Shown one piece after another: positions 1 to 5,850 of a stretch of DNA of 19,774 nucleotides (position 1 is the stretch's first letter; the number at the start of each line of letters is the position of its first letter). Below the pieces are notes generated by a model. That model saw nothing but the letters and a program-made list of their open reading frames with translations, did no database searches and was not told the DNA's origin. A program made the position numbers and the translations under genes. This DNA comes from Gammaproteobacteria bacterium (GTDB lineage: Bacteria > Pseudomonadota > Gammaproteobacteria > Steroidobacterales > Steroidobacteraceae). The stretch is taken from positions 1-19,774 of the forward strand of contig JASHSR010000402.1 of the NCBI GenBank assembly GCA_030038645.1, given 5' to 3'.

Positions 1-1
1 C

Positions 2-847
2 TTCTCCGGCGCGGACCTCATGAATCTCGTGAACGAGGCGGCCCTGTTCGCCGCCCGCGCGAACAAGCGCGTCGTCAGCATGGAGGAGTTCGAGCGGGCG
101 AAGGACAAGATCATGATGGGCACGGAGCGGCGCTCGATGGTCATGACCGAGGAGGAGAAGCGCATGACGGCCTATCACGAGGCCGGTCACGCCATCGTCG
201 GCATGAGCGTTCCGGAGCACGATCCGGTGTACAAGGTGACGATCATCCCGCGCGGCCGCGCGCTCGGCGTCACGCAGTTCCTGCCGGAGCAGGATCGCTA
301 CAGCATGTCGAAGCGCCGCATCGAGAGCGCGATCACCACGCTGTTCGGCGGCCGCATCGCCGAGGAGCTCATCTACGGCGTCGACGCCGTGACGACCGGC
401 GCGTCGAACGATATCGAGCGCGCGACGGAGCTCGCGCGCAACATGGTCACGAAGTGGGGGCTCTCGGACAAGCTCGGGCCGCTCACGTACTCCGAGGAGA
501 CCGGAGAGGTCTTCCTCGGCCGCAGCGTGACGCAGCACAAGCAGGTGTCCGACGGCACGGCGCACGCGATCGACGAGGAGGTGCGCCGCGTGATCGAGAA
601 CAACTACCAGCGCGCGCGGCAGATCCTCACGAGCTCGCTCGACAAGCTGCACCTCATGGCCGAGACGCTCATCAAGTACGAGACGATCGATGAGCAGCAG
701 CTGAAGGACATCATGGCCGGGCGGCCGCCGCGGCCGCCGAGCGGCTGGGACGATGCGCTCATCGACAAGCCGCCGCCGCCGCCGACCAAGCCGGCGACCG
801 ACCAGCCGGCCGCCCCACCCCTCGGCACCCCCGCCGGCCAACATTGA
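2..847 (+). CDS. ftsH: FtsH ATP-dependent zinc metalloprotease, C-terminal part
   Basis: This is the 3' end of ftsH; the 5' end lies outside the window, and 281 residues are visible, reading from base 2. FtsH is a membrane-anchored AAA+ protease that degrades misfolded membrane proteins and short-lived regulators. The visible part begins at the end of the AAA+ module (FSGADLMNLVNEAA). It then has the M41 zinc protease domain with the HEAGH motif at visible residues 59-63 (nt 176-190). The likely third zinc ligand is the Asp in TTGASNDIERAT (nt 410-412). The last 45 or so residues are proline-rich and probably disordered, as is common in FtsH tails. The stop is followed directly by a palindromic repeat and then folP; ftsH-folP-glmM is a familiar proteobacterial order. 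The truncation is only a window-edge effect. The assignment is very secure. Confidence 0.98.
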   Translation, partial: FSGADLMNLVNEAALFAARANKRVVSMEEFERAKDKIMMGTERRSMVMTEEEKRMTAYHEAGHAIVGMSVPEHDPVYKVTIIPRGRALGVTQFLPEQDRYSMSKRRIESAITTLFGGRIAEELIYGVDAVTTGASNDIERATELARNMVTKWGLSDKLGPLTYSEETGEVFLGRSVTQHKQVSDGTAHAIDEEVRRVIENNYQRARQILTSSLDKLHLMAETLIKYETIDEQQLKDIMAGRPPRPPSGWDDALIDKPPPPPTKPATDQPAAPPLGTPAGQH

Positions 848-925
848 TCATGGCCCGCGGCCAGGGTCCAACCCGGATCGCGCTGCGCGCGACCGGGGGC
901 ATGTAACGGCGCGCAAGGCGCGCCG
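848..925 (+). repeat. Palindromic REP-like repeat, copy 1
   Basis: A 78-bp element lies directly after the ftsH stop. It matches the reverse complement of 8398-8473 at roughly 60 of 78 positions, with 29 of 31 matching in the core near 872-902. The core folds into an 11-bp stem, CCCGG(A)TCGCGC at 872-883 against GCGCGACCGGG at 887-897, with one bulged A and a 3-nt loop. No T-tract follows, so it does not look like an intrinsic terminator. The outer end stops just before the folP ribosome-binding site. It is probably one of many dispersed copies in the genome, but only two are visible here. Confidence 0.75.
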
Positions 926-939
926 ATAAGAAGGGCCAC

Positions 940-1812
940 GTGCCGGCGTTCGGGCGGGTGCTCCGGTGTGCCGGCCGGACGCTGGATCTCTCGGCGCCGC
1001 TCGTCATGGGCATCCTCAACGTGACGCCCGACTCGTTCTCCGACGGCGGCCGATTCACGGAGCCGGACCGGGCGGTCGAGCACGCTTTGCGGATGGTGGA
1101 GGAGGGAGCCGCGATCATTGACGTGGGCGGGGAGTCCACGCAGCCGGGCGCGTCCCCCGTTTCCGCCGCCGAGGAGCTCGACCGGGTCGTTCCGGTGATC
1201 GAGCGGCTCGCGGGCCGCACGGCGGCGGTGATCTCCGTCGATACCAGCAAGCCCGAGGTGATGCGCGCCGCCGCCGCGGCCGGGGCCGGGCTCATCAACG
1301 ACGTGCGGGCGCTCACCGCGCCGGGCGCGCTTGCCGCGGCCGCGGCGAGCGCCTGTGCCGTGTGTCTCATGCACATGCAGGGGGAGCCCGCGACGATGCA
1401 GCGCAATCCGACCTACGCGGATGTTGTGAGCGAGGTCAAGGCGCTTCTGCTCGGGCGCGCGCAGGCTTGCGGGGCGGCGGGCGTGCCGGCCGAGCGCATC
1501 GCGATCGATCCCGGCTTCGGATTCGGCAAGACCCTCGCGCACAATCTCGAGCTGTTGCGGCGGCTGCCCGAGCTCGCGGCAAGCGGCATTCCGGTCGTGG
1601 TGGGCCTCTCGCGCAAGTCGATGGTGGCGAGCCTGACCGGACGGGTCTCAGGCGGCAGGACCCCGAGCGACAGGCTGGCCGCCGAGCGGCTGCCGGGAAG
1701 CCTCGCGCTCGCCGCCATTGCCGTTCTTCAGGGCGCGTGTATCGTTCGGGCACACGACGTCGCCGCGACGCTCGATGCGGTCAGAGTCGCGGTCGCGGTA
1801 AGAGGAGCGTAG
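940..1812 (+). CDS. folP: Dihydropteroate synthase
   Basis: FolP condenses p-aminobenzoate with hydroxymethyl-dihydropterin pyrophosphate to make dihydropteroate in folate synthesis; it is cytosolic and the target of sulfonamides. The 290-residue TIM-barrel protein has the usual length. The family signatures appear in order: NVTPDSFSDGG (27-37, pyrophosphate and Mg site), DVGGESTQPGA (61-71), DTSKPEV (101-107), IND (119-121), DPGFGFGKT (190-198, pterin pocket), GLSRKS (222-227) and RAH (270-272). A GTG start is chosen because AAGAAGG lies a few bases upstream and the protein begins at the normal distance before the first motif. The stop codon TAG is immediately followed by an ATG, the first copy of the duplicated glmM start, so folP and glmM were probably once directly adjacent. 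Nothing in the catalytic motifs is missing. Confidence 0.97.
   Translation: MPAFGRVLRCAGRTLDLSAPLVMGILNVTPDSFSDGGRFTEPDRAVEHALRMVEEGAAIIDVGGESTQPGASPVSAAEELDRVVPVIERLAGRTAAVISVDTSKPEVMRAAAAAGAGLINDVRALTAPGALAAAAASACAVCLMHMQGEPATMQRNPTYADVVSEVKALLLGRAQACGAAGVPAERIAIDPGFGFGKTLAHNLELLRRLPELAASGIPVVVGLSRKSMVASLTGRVSGGRTPSDRLAAERLPGSLALAAIAVLQGACIVRAHDVAATLDAVRVAVAVRGA
1801..1807 (+). promoter_or_regulatory. Strong ribosome-binding site before the first glmM-like start
   Basis: AGAGGAG, 5 nt before the ATG at 1813 and inside the last codons of folP. It is the best Shine-Dalgarno sequence at this junction, and it serves the upstream, decoy-like start rather than the ATG of intact glmM at 1926. Before 1926 only a weak GAGAAG is seen. 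Confidence 0.6.
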
Positions 1813-1929
1813 ATGCCTCGTCGATATTTTGGGACAGATGGGTTCGTCGCGCGAGCGACGAACGCCCGGCCAGGATGGACGGGCCGGCATCCCGCACCAG
1901 GGAGGGTTGCTTGCGAGAAGCTCAAATGA
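1813..1929 (+). other. 38-codon leader frame starting with a copy of the GlmM N-terminus
   Basis: A short open frame whose first ten residues, MPRRYFGTDG, repeat the start of GlmM (MSRRYFGTDG). After that it diverges into Arg/Pro/Gly-rich sequence encoded by hairpin-forming DNA. It has the good Shine-Dalgarno at 1801-1807. Its stop TGA (1927-1929) overlaps the glmM ATG (1926-1928) as ATGA. The two duplicated segments share 21 identical bases (1818-1838 and 1931-1951), 113 bp apart. Since 113 is not a multiple of three, this frame cannot read into GlmM. It may be a remnant of the original glmM start that now feeds ribosomes to glmM by termination-reinitiation. A function for the peptide itself is unlikely. 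Confidence 0.5.
1843..1862. repeat. Perfect inverted repeat in the glmM leader
   Basis: TTCGTCGC (1843-1850) and GCGACGAA (1855-1862) form a perfect 8-bp stem closed by GCGA, a GNRA-type tetraloop in RNA. A second, less perfect palindrome follows (CCGGCC at 1866-1871 with GGCCGG at 1882-1887). Both lie between the two copies of the glmM start, so the inserted DNA looks like a palindromic intergenic element. Confidence 0.7.
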
Positions 1930-3260
1930 GTCGTCGATATTTTGGGACAGACGGTGTCCGAGGCCGCGTCGGCGAGCACCCGATGACCGTCGACTTCGCG
2001 CTCAATCTCGCGAGCGCCGCGGCTCGCGTCCTCGCGCCCGGAGGCGGACGGGTGCTCATCGGCAAGGACACGCGGGTGTCCGGCTACATGTTCGAGTCCG
2101 CGCTCGAGGCCGGATTCGTCGCCGCGGGCGTCGATGTCATGCTCATCGGGCCGTTGCCCACGCCGGGCATCGCCTATCTCACGCGCCGCTTCGAGTGCTC
2201 CTTCGGCGTCGTCATCAGCGCCTCTCACAACCCGTACGACGATAACGGCATCAAGTTCTTCGACGCGAGCGGCGGGAAGCTCTCCGATGAGCTCGAGGAG
2301 CGCATCGAGACGGAGCTCGAGCGGGGACCGGTGACGCGCGCGTCGCGCGAGCTCGGGCGCGCCACGCGAGTCGACAAGTCGCGCGTGCGATACCAGGAGT
2401 TCTGCGCATCGACGCTGCCGTCCGGCATGAGCCTCGAGGGGCTCAAGATCGTCGTCGATTGCGCGAACGGCGCCTGCTACAAGGTCGGCCCGCGGCTGCT
2501 CGCCGATCTCGGCGCGGAGATCGTGCCGATCGGCTGCTCCCCGAACGGCCGCAACATCAACGACGGGTGCGGCTCGCTCGCGCCGGACCTCCTGCAGCTC
2601 ACCGTGCCCGGCGTGCGGGCCGGGATCGGCATCGCGGTGGACGGCGACGGCGATCGGCTCGTCATGGTCGATCATCTCGGACGGGTGCTCGACGGCGATC
2701 AGCTGCTCTACGTCATGGCGCGCGCGCGCAAGCGCGACGGCACGCTGCGCGGGCCCGTGGTCGGCACGGTGATGAGCAACTTCGGCCTCGAGCTCGCGCT
2801 GCGCGAGGAGGGCATCGAGTTCCTGCGCGCGCCCGTCGGGGACCGGTATGTGCTCGGCCTCATGCGCGAGTCGGGCGGCACGCTCGGCGGTGAGACGTCA
2901 GGCCACATCGTCCTGCTCGACAAGACCACGACCGGCGATGCGCTCGTGAGCGCGCTGCAGGTGCTCGCCGTGGTGAAGCAGACCGGCCAGACCCTCGCCG
3001 AGCTCGCCGCCGGGATGCCCAAGTTCCCGCAGGTGCTGCTCAACGTGAAGGTGGCCAAGCGCTTCGACCCGAAGAGCGCCCCCCGCGTCGGCGAGGCCGT
3101 GAGGCGTATCGAGTCTCGCCTGGCGAACGAGGGCCGCGTCGTGCTGCGGCCGTCCGGCACCGAGCCCGTGATCCGCGTGATGGTCGAGGGCCGAGACGAG
3201 CAGGCGACCCAGGCCTATGCGACCGAGCTCGCGGATATCGTCCGCGCCGAGGCCGGCTGA
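1926..3260 (+). CDS. glmM: Phosphoglucosamine mutase
   Basis: GlmM converts glucosamine-6-phosphate to glucosamine-1-phosphate, feeding UDP-GlcNAc synthesis for peptidoglycan and lipopolysaccharide. The 444-residue protein has the normal family length. It has the N-terminal YFGTDGVRG motif (5-13), the active-site phosphoserine loop ISASHNP with Ser100 as phosphoacceptor, the Mg-binding loop DGDGDR (239-244), GGETSGH, and the C-terminal phosphate-binding loop RPSGTEP (408-414). The ATG at 1926 is chosen because only this frame gives the full conserved N-terminus. The similar ATG at 1813 runs out of frame. The start overlaps the stop of the 38-codon leader frame as ATGA. The upstream duplication is unusual, but the coding sequence appears intact. 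Confidence 0.97.
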   Translation: MSRRYFGTDGVRGRVGEHPMTVDFALNLASAAARVLAPGGGRVLIGKDTRVSGYMFESALEAGFVAAGVDVMLIGPLPTPGIAYLTRRFECSFGVVISASHNPYDDNGIKFFDASGGKLSDELEERIETELERGPVTRASRELGRATRVDKSRVRYQEFCASTLPSGMSLEGLKIVVDCANGACYKVGPRLLADLGAEIVPIGCSPNGRNINDGCGSLAPDLLQLTVPGVRAGIGIAVDGDGDRLVMVDHLGRVLDGDQLLYVMARARKRDGTLRGPVVGTVMSNFGLELALREEGIEFLRAPVGDRYVLGLMRESGGTLGGETSGHIVLLDKTTTGDALVSALQVLAVVKQTGQTLAELAAGMPKFPQVLLNVKVAKRFDPKSAPRVGEAVRRIESRLANEGRVVLRPSGTEPVIRVMVEGRDEQATQAYATELADIVRAEAG

Positions 3261-3312
3261 CGCGGATACACGCCGATACAAGGCGCGGTGGGCGCGGGCC
3301 GGGAAAAGCGGC

Positions 3313-3318
3313 TATCAT
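3313..3318 (+). promoter_or_regulatory. Putative -10 element for tpiA-secG-tRNA-Leu
   Basis: TATCAT differs from the sigma-70 -10 consensus at one base and sits 33 bp before the tpiA ATG, in the 90-bp glmM-tpiA gap. The flanking GC-rich DNA makes this short AT-rich patch stand out. A -35 is poor: TGGGCG at 3289-3294 keeps about half of the consensus, with an 18-bp spacer. Transcription would start near 3325. No terminator for the upstream operon is visible in the gap. Confidence 0.45.
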
Positions 3319-3350
3319 CCCGCGATTTTCGTGGGCTGGCGGCACAGCGG

Positions 3351-4115
3351 ATGAGTCGGACCTCCATCGTCGCGGGGAACTGGAAGATGCACGGCTCGCG
3401 CGCCGAGAACGCGAGCCTCATCGAGGCGATTGCCGCGCAATTTCCGTCGACGCCCCAGGCGGAATGCGTCGTGTGCCCGCCCTTCGTATATCTGCAGGAG
3501 GTCGCGCGGCTGGTGCGCGATGCGGAGATTCCCGTCGCGCTCGGAGCGCAGGACGTGTGCGCCGAGGGGCAGGGCGCCTACACGGGCGAGGTCTCGGCGG
3601 CGATGCTGAAGGATGTGGGCTGCGGCTATGTCATCGTCGGCCATTCGGAGCGGCGCATGGGGTATGGCGAGGACGATCCGCTCGTCGCGCGCAAGTTCGC
3701 GGCTGCGCAGGCGAAGGGCCTGATTCCGATTCTGTGCGTCGGGGAGCAGCTCTCGGAGCGCGAGGCGGGCCGCACGCACGAGGTCGTCTCGCGCCAGCTC
3801 GATGCCGCGCTGGAGCTCTGCGGCGTCGAGGCGTTCGCCCGCGCGGTCGTCGCGTACGAGCCGTGCTGGGCGATCGGCACCGGCCACAACGCGACGCCCG
3901 AGCAGGCCGAGGAGGTGCACCGGTTCATCCGTGGCCGCATCGGCGCGCGAAATGCTAAAATTGCCGCCGAGGCACGTATCCTGTACGGCGGCAGCGTCAA
4001 GGCGGGCAATGCCGGGGAGCTGTTCACGCAGCCCGACGTGGACGGAGGCCTGATCGGCGGCGCCTCGCTGAAGGCCGACGAGTTTCTGGCGATCCTGGCG
4101 GCCGCCCGCCGCTGA
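3351..4115 (+). CDS. tpiA: Triosephosphate isomerase
   Basis: TpiA interconverts dihydroxyacetone phosphate and glyceraldehyde-3-phosphate in glycolysis and gluconeogenesis. The 254-residue TIM barrel has all catalytic residues: Asn10 and Lys12 (AGNWKMHG), His98 (GHSERR), Glu170 (AYEPCWAIGTG, which includes the mobile loop 6), and the phosphate-gripping YGGSV (212-216). The ATG at 3351 places Asn10 and Lys12 at the usual positions. The in-frame GTG at 3288 would add 21 residues with no family support and lies upstream of the putative promoter. secG follows after 24 nt, and tpiA-secG-tRNA-Leu is a conserved gammaproteobacterial cluster. Confidence 0.98.
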   Translation: MSRTSIVAGNWKMHGSRAENASLIEAIAAQFPSTPQAECVVCPPFVYLQEVARLVRDAEIPVALGAQDVCAEGQGAYTGEVSAAMLKDVGCGYVIVGHSERRMGYGEDDPLVARKFAAAQAKGLIPILCVGEQLSEREAGRTHEVVSRQLDAALELCGVEAFARAVVAYEPCWAIGTGHNATPEQAEEVHRFIRGRIGARNAKIAAEARILYGGSVKAGNAGELFTQPDVDGGLIGGASLKADEFLAILAAARR

Positions 4116-4139
4116 CCGGTCCGCTCTCGCTCGAATGCT

Positions 4140-4670
4140 ATGTTGCATATCGCATTAACTTTCGTGCAGTTTTTCAGCGCGCTCGCGATCATCGCGCTCG
4201 TGCTGCTTCAGCGCGGCAAGGGCGCCGAGGCCGGAGCGGGCTTCGGAGCCGGAGCGTCGGGCACCGTGTTCGGCGCGCGCGGCGCGGGCACGGCGCTCTC
4301 GCGGGCCACGGCGATCTTTACCGCCGTGTTCATGCTGAACAGCCTCGCGCTCGCCTACGTCGGCGAGCGCACGACGGCGCCCAAGACGATCTTCGACACC
4401 GCCGGGCAGGTCGCGCCTCAGCCCACGAATCCGGCGGGTGCCCCGTTGCCGGCCACGCCCTCGGCGGGCTCGAGCGCCGCGGGGACGAACGGTGGGTCGA
4501 GCGCGGCGTCGAATGCGGGGCCGAGCGCGACAGGGTCGGGCGCGGCGCGGGGTGCGTCGCAGAGCGGGCCGGCCGCGGCGCCGGCGCAGAACGGATCCCC
4601 GCAGAGTGGAGCGACGCCGCTTGCGCCCGCATCCGGCACCGTCCCGGCGCCTGCGCCGCCGGGGAAATGA
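4140..4670 (+). CDS. secG: Preprotein translocase subunit SecG
   Basis: SecG is the small accessory subunit of the SecYEG channel and assists SecA-driven export. It has two membrane segments (about residues 4-23 and 55-75) separated by the typical Gly/Ala-rich loop containing LLQRGKGAEAGAGFG and GTVFGARG. At 176 residues it is longer than the E. coli protein (110). The extra length is a low-complexity tail of about 95 residues made almost only of Ala, Ser, Gly, Pro, Thr, Gln and Asn, probably disordered. It follows tpiA closely, and only 10 nt separate its stop from the tRNA, so all three are probably one transcript. No clear Shine-Dalgarno precedes the ATG. Confidence 0.95.
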   Translation: MLHIALTFVQFFSALAIIALVLLQRGKGAEAGAGFGAGASGTVFGARGAGTALSRATAIFTAVFMLNSLALAYVGERTTAPKTIFDTAGQVAPQPTNPAGAPLPATPSAGSSAAGTNGGSSAASNAGPSATGSGAARGASQSGPAAAPAQNGSPQSGATPLAPASGTVPAPAPPGK

Positions 4671-4680
4671 TCAATCACAC

Positions 4681-4765
4681 GCCGACGTGGTGGAATTGGT
4701 AGACACACTAGCTTGAGGGGCTAGCGGCGCGAGCCGTGTCGGTTCGAATCCGACCGTCGGCACCA
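4681..4765 (+). tRNA. tRNA-Leu (anticodon GAG)
   Basis: An 85-nt class II tRNA with encoded CCA. The acceptor stem pairs GCCGACG (4681-4687) with CGTCGGC (4755-4761), followed by A and CCA (4763-4765). The anticodon stem is CTAGC/GCTAG around the loop TTGAGGG, placing GAG at 4715-4717; it decodes CTC and CTT. The long variable arm is CGGC-GCGA-GCCG, and the T arm GTCGG-TTCGAAT-CCGAC is standard. CTC is a very common Leu codon in the neighbouring genes. It lies between secG and nuoA with no promoter of its own visible, so it probably matures from the secG transcript. Confidence 0.98.
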
Positions 4766-4780
4766 GAGTTCAAGGTTTCT

Positions 4781-4907
4781 CATGGCCTGCGGCCGATCTC
4801 ACACGGCCTGCGGTCGATCTCGCGCGGGGTGCGGCCGATCTCGCGCAGCCTGCGGCCGATCTCGCGCGGCGTGCGCCAATCTCGCATCGCCTGCGACCAA
4901 ATGCTCG
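4781..4907 (+). repeat. Imperfect 21-bp tandem array upstream of nuoA
   Basis: Six consecutive units of 21, 21, 21, 21, 20 and 23 bp, based on GGCCTGCGGCCGATCTCG with variations. They begin 15 nt after the tRNA 3' end and stop about 48 bp before nuoA. The period equals two helical turns. There are no spacers between units, so it is not a CRISPR array. The first four units are the most alike and the last two have decayed. The array could affect nuo transcription or simply be a slippage product. Confidence 0.85.
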
Positions 4908-4940
4908 CGGGCCGCCGCGCGACCGCGCGCACGAAAATAA
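4782..4940 (+). other. Possible 52-residue Cys/Arg repeat peptide
   Basis: One frame of the 21-bp array is open from an ATG to TAA. It encodes seven-residue repeats of the type xACGRSR with a regularly spaced cysteine, followed by a very basic end. AAGG ends 6 nt before the ATG, which is good spacing for a ribosome-binding site. All repeat frames stay open because the period is a multiple of three, so the open frame alone is weak evidence. I know of no family it belongs to. Confidence 0.2.
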
Positions 4941-4948
4941 TATAGAAT
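4919..4948 (+). promoter_or_regulatory. Putative nuo operon promoter
   Basis: The only AT-rich patch in this interval is AATAATATAGAATAT at 4936-4950. TAGAAT at 4943-4948 matches the sigma-70 -10 at five of six bases. A weak -35, GCGACC (4919-4924), keeps the central GAC with an 18-bp spacer. Transcription would begin at about 4954-4955, on or next to the nuoA ATG. No Shine-Dalgarno precedes nuoA, which fits a leaderless or near-leaderless message. Confidence 0.45.
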
Positions 4949-4954
4949 ATACGG

Positions 4955-5323
4955 ATGCCTGCGAACTACCTGCCGGTCCTGATCTTTCTGGTCATCGCCG
5001 CGGCGCTTGCGGCGCTGCTGCTGCTGCTCGGCACGAGCCTCGGCCGGTATTTCTCCCGCCATCACTCCGACCGGGACAAGCTCTCGCCCTACGAATGCGG
5101 CTTCGAGCCCTTCGAGGACACGCGCACGCGCTTCGATGTCCGCTACTACCTCGTCGCGATTCTGTTCATCGTCTTCGACCTCGAGATCGCGTTCCTCTTC
5201 CCCTGGGCCGTGGCGCTCACGAAGATCGGCCTCTTCGGGCTCATCGCCATGGGGATCTTCCTCGCGATCCTCACCGTGGGGTTCGTCTACGAATGGAAGA
5301 AAGGAGCTCTCGAGTGGGATTAG
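4955..5323 (+). CDS. nuoA: NADH-quinone oxidoreductase subunit A
   Basis: NuoA is a small membrane subunit of complex I that helps form the quinone-access region beside NuoH and NuoB. The 122-residue protein has three membrane segments (about 6-28, 64-84 and 90-111). The conserved loop YECGFEPF (46-53, with Cys48) and the acidic motif FDLEIAFLFPWA (74-85, Asp75 and Glu77) are present. The start is the only ATG that gives the usual N-terminal helix; no ribosome-binding site precedes it. It overlaps nuoB by 10 nt. It is the first gene of the nuo operon. Confidence 0.97.
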   Translation: MPANYLPVLIFLVIAAALAALLLLLGTSLGRYFSRHHSDRDKLSPYECGFEPFEDTRTRFDVRYYLVAILFIVFDLEIAFLFPWAVALTKIGLFGLIAMGIFLAILTVGFVYEWKKGALEWD

Positions 5324-5805
5324 AGCCGGACGCTCCCGAGGGCTTTGCACAGCGCGGATTCCTCACTACCAAGGTCGATAATCTCGTCAACTGGGCGCGG
5401 ACGGGCTCGTTGTGGCCCATGACCTTCGGGCTCGCGTGCTGCGCGGTGGAGATGATGCACGCGGGCGCCTCCCGCTACGACCTCGACCGCTTCGGCGTGG
5501 TCTTTCGCCCGAGTCCGCGCCAGTCCGACGTGATGATCGTCGCCGGGACGCTGGTCAACAAGATGGCGCCGGCGCTGCGCAAGGTGTACGACCAGATGGC
5601 CGAGCCCCGCTGGGTCATCTCGATGGGCTCCTGCGCGAACGGCGGCGGCTACTACCACTACTCTTACTCGGTGGTGCGCGGCTGCGATCGCATCGTGCCG
5701 GTCGACGTCTATGTTCCCGGCTGCCCGCCGACGGCCGAGGCGCTGGTATACGGGATCATTCAGCTGCAGAAGAAGATCCAGCGTACCAGCACGATCGCGC
5801 GGTAG
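5314..5805 (+). CDS. nuoB: NADH-quinone oxidoreductase subunit B (N2 cluster)
   Basis: NuoB carries [4Fe-4S] cluster N2, the last iron-sulfur centre before quinone. The 163-residue protein has the four expected ligands: the adjacent pair Cys42 and Cys43 in LACCAVEMM, Cys107 in GSCANGG and Cys137 in VPGCPP. The GTG start at 5314 lies inside the end of nuoA and is preceded by AAGGAG at the right distance, which decides the start. An upstream extension would be a shadow of nuoA. The gene is followed by a 41-bp gap containing a short frame that ends on the nuoC start. Confidence 0.97.
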   Translation: MGLEPDAPEGFAQRGFLTTKVDNLVNWARTGSLWPMTFGLACCAVEMMHAGASRYDLDRFGVVFRPSPRQSDVMIVAGTLVNKMAPALRKVYDQMAEPRWVISMGSCANGGGYYHYSYSVVRGCDRIVPVDVYVPGCPPTAEALVYGIIQLQKKIQRTSTIAR

Positions 5806-5811
5806 TGGAGG

Positions 5812-5850
5812 ATGCGGACCATCGTGAGCAAAGGCGGGCACGGCCCATGA
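5812..5850 (+). other. 12-codon relay frame before nuoC
   Basis: ATG at 5812 opens a 12-residue frame (MRTIVSKGGHGP) whose TGA (5848-5850) overlaps the nuoC ATG (5847) as ATGA. It fills nearly the whole nuoB-nuoC gap. GGAGG sits too close to this ATG, but it lies about 12 nt before the in-frame GTG at 5824, which could also start the frame. nuoC itself has only AAGG at a distance. The peptide has no recognisable features. Confidence 0.35.

Noticed and set aside
872..897. Hairpin after ftsH as a rho-independent terminator.
   Set aside because: The stem is strong but no run of T follows it. A related copy in inverted orientation lies inside the nuo operon, where termination would be harmful.
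850..906. 18-codon frame in the ftsH-folP repeat.
   Set aside because: It ends 33 nt before the folP start without overlap, has no ribosome-binding site, and is encoded by the repeat itself.
1362..1925. Upstream in-frame extension of glmM reaching back into folP.
   Set aside because: The extension is folP DNA read in another frame. GlmM homologues begin at MSRRYFGTDG, matching the ATG at 1926.
3331..3354. Seven-codon GTG frame ending as ATGA on the tpiA start.
   Set aside because: It fits the relay pattern, but there is no ribosome-binding site and the predicted transcript would begin only a few bases before it. I did not count it.
3955..3960. TAAAAT inside tpiA as a -10 for secG.
   Set aside because: It is coding sequence with no matching -35, 180 bp from secG, and secG is explained by cotranscription with tpiA.
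4781..4907. Possible CRISPR array.
   Set aside because: Units are contiguous 21-mers with no unique spacers and no cas genes nearby.
4736..4945. Coding frame running from inside the tRNA through the 21-bp array.
   Set aside because: It starts within tRNA-Leu and stays open only because the array period is a multiple of three. It has no ribosome-binding site of its own.
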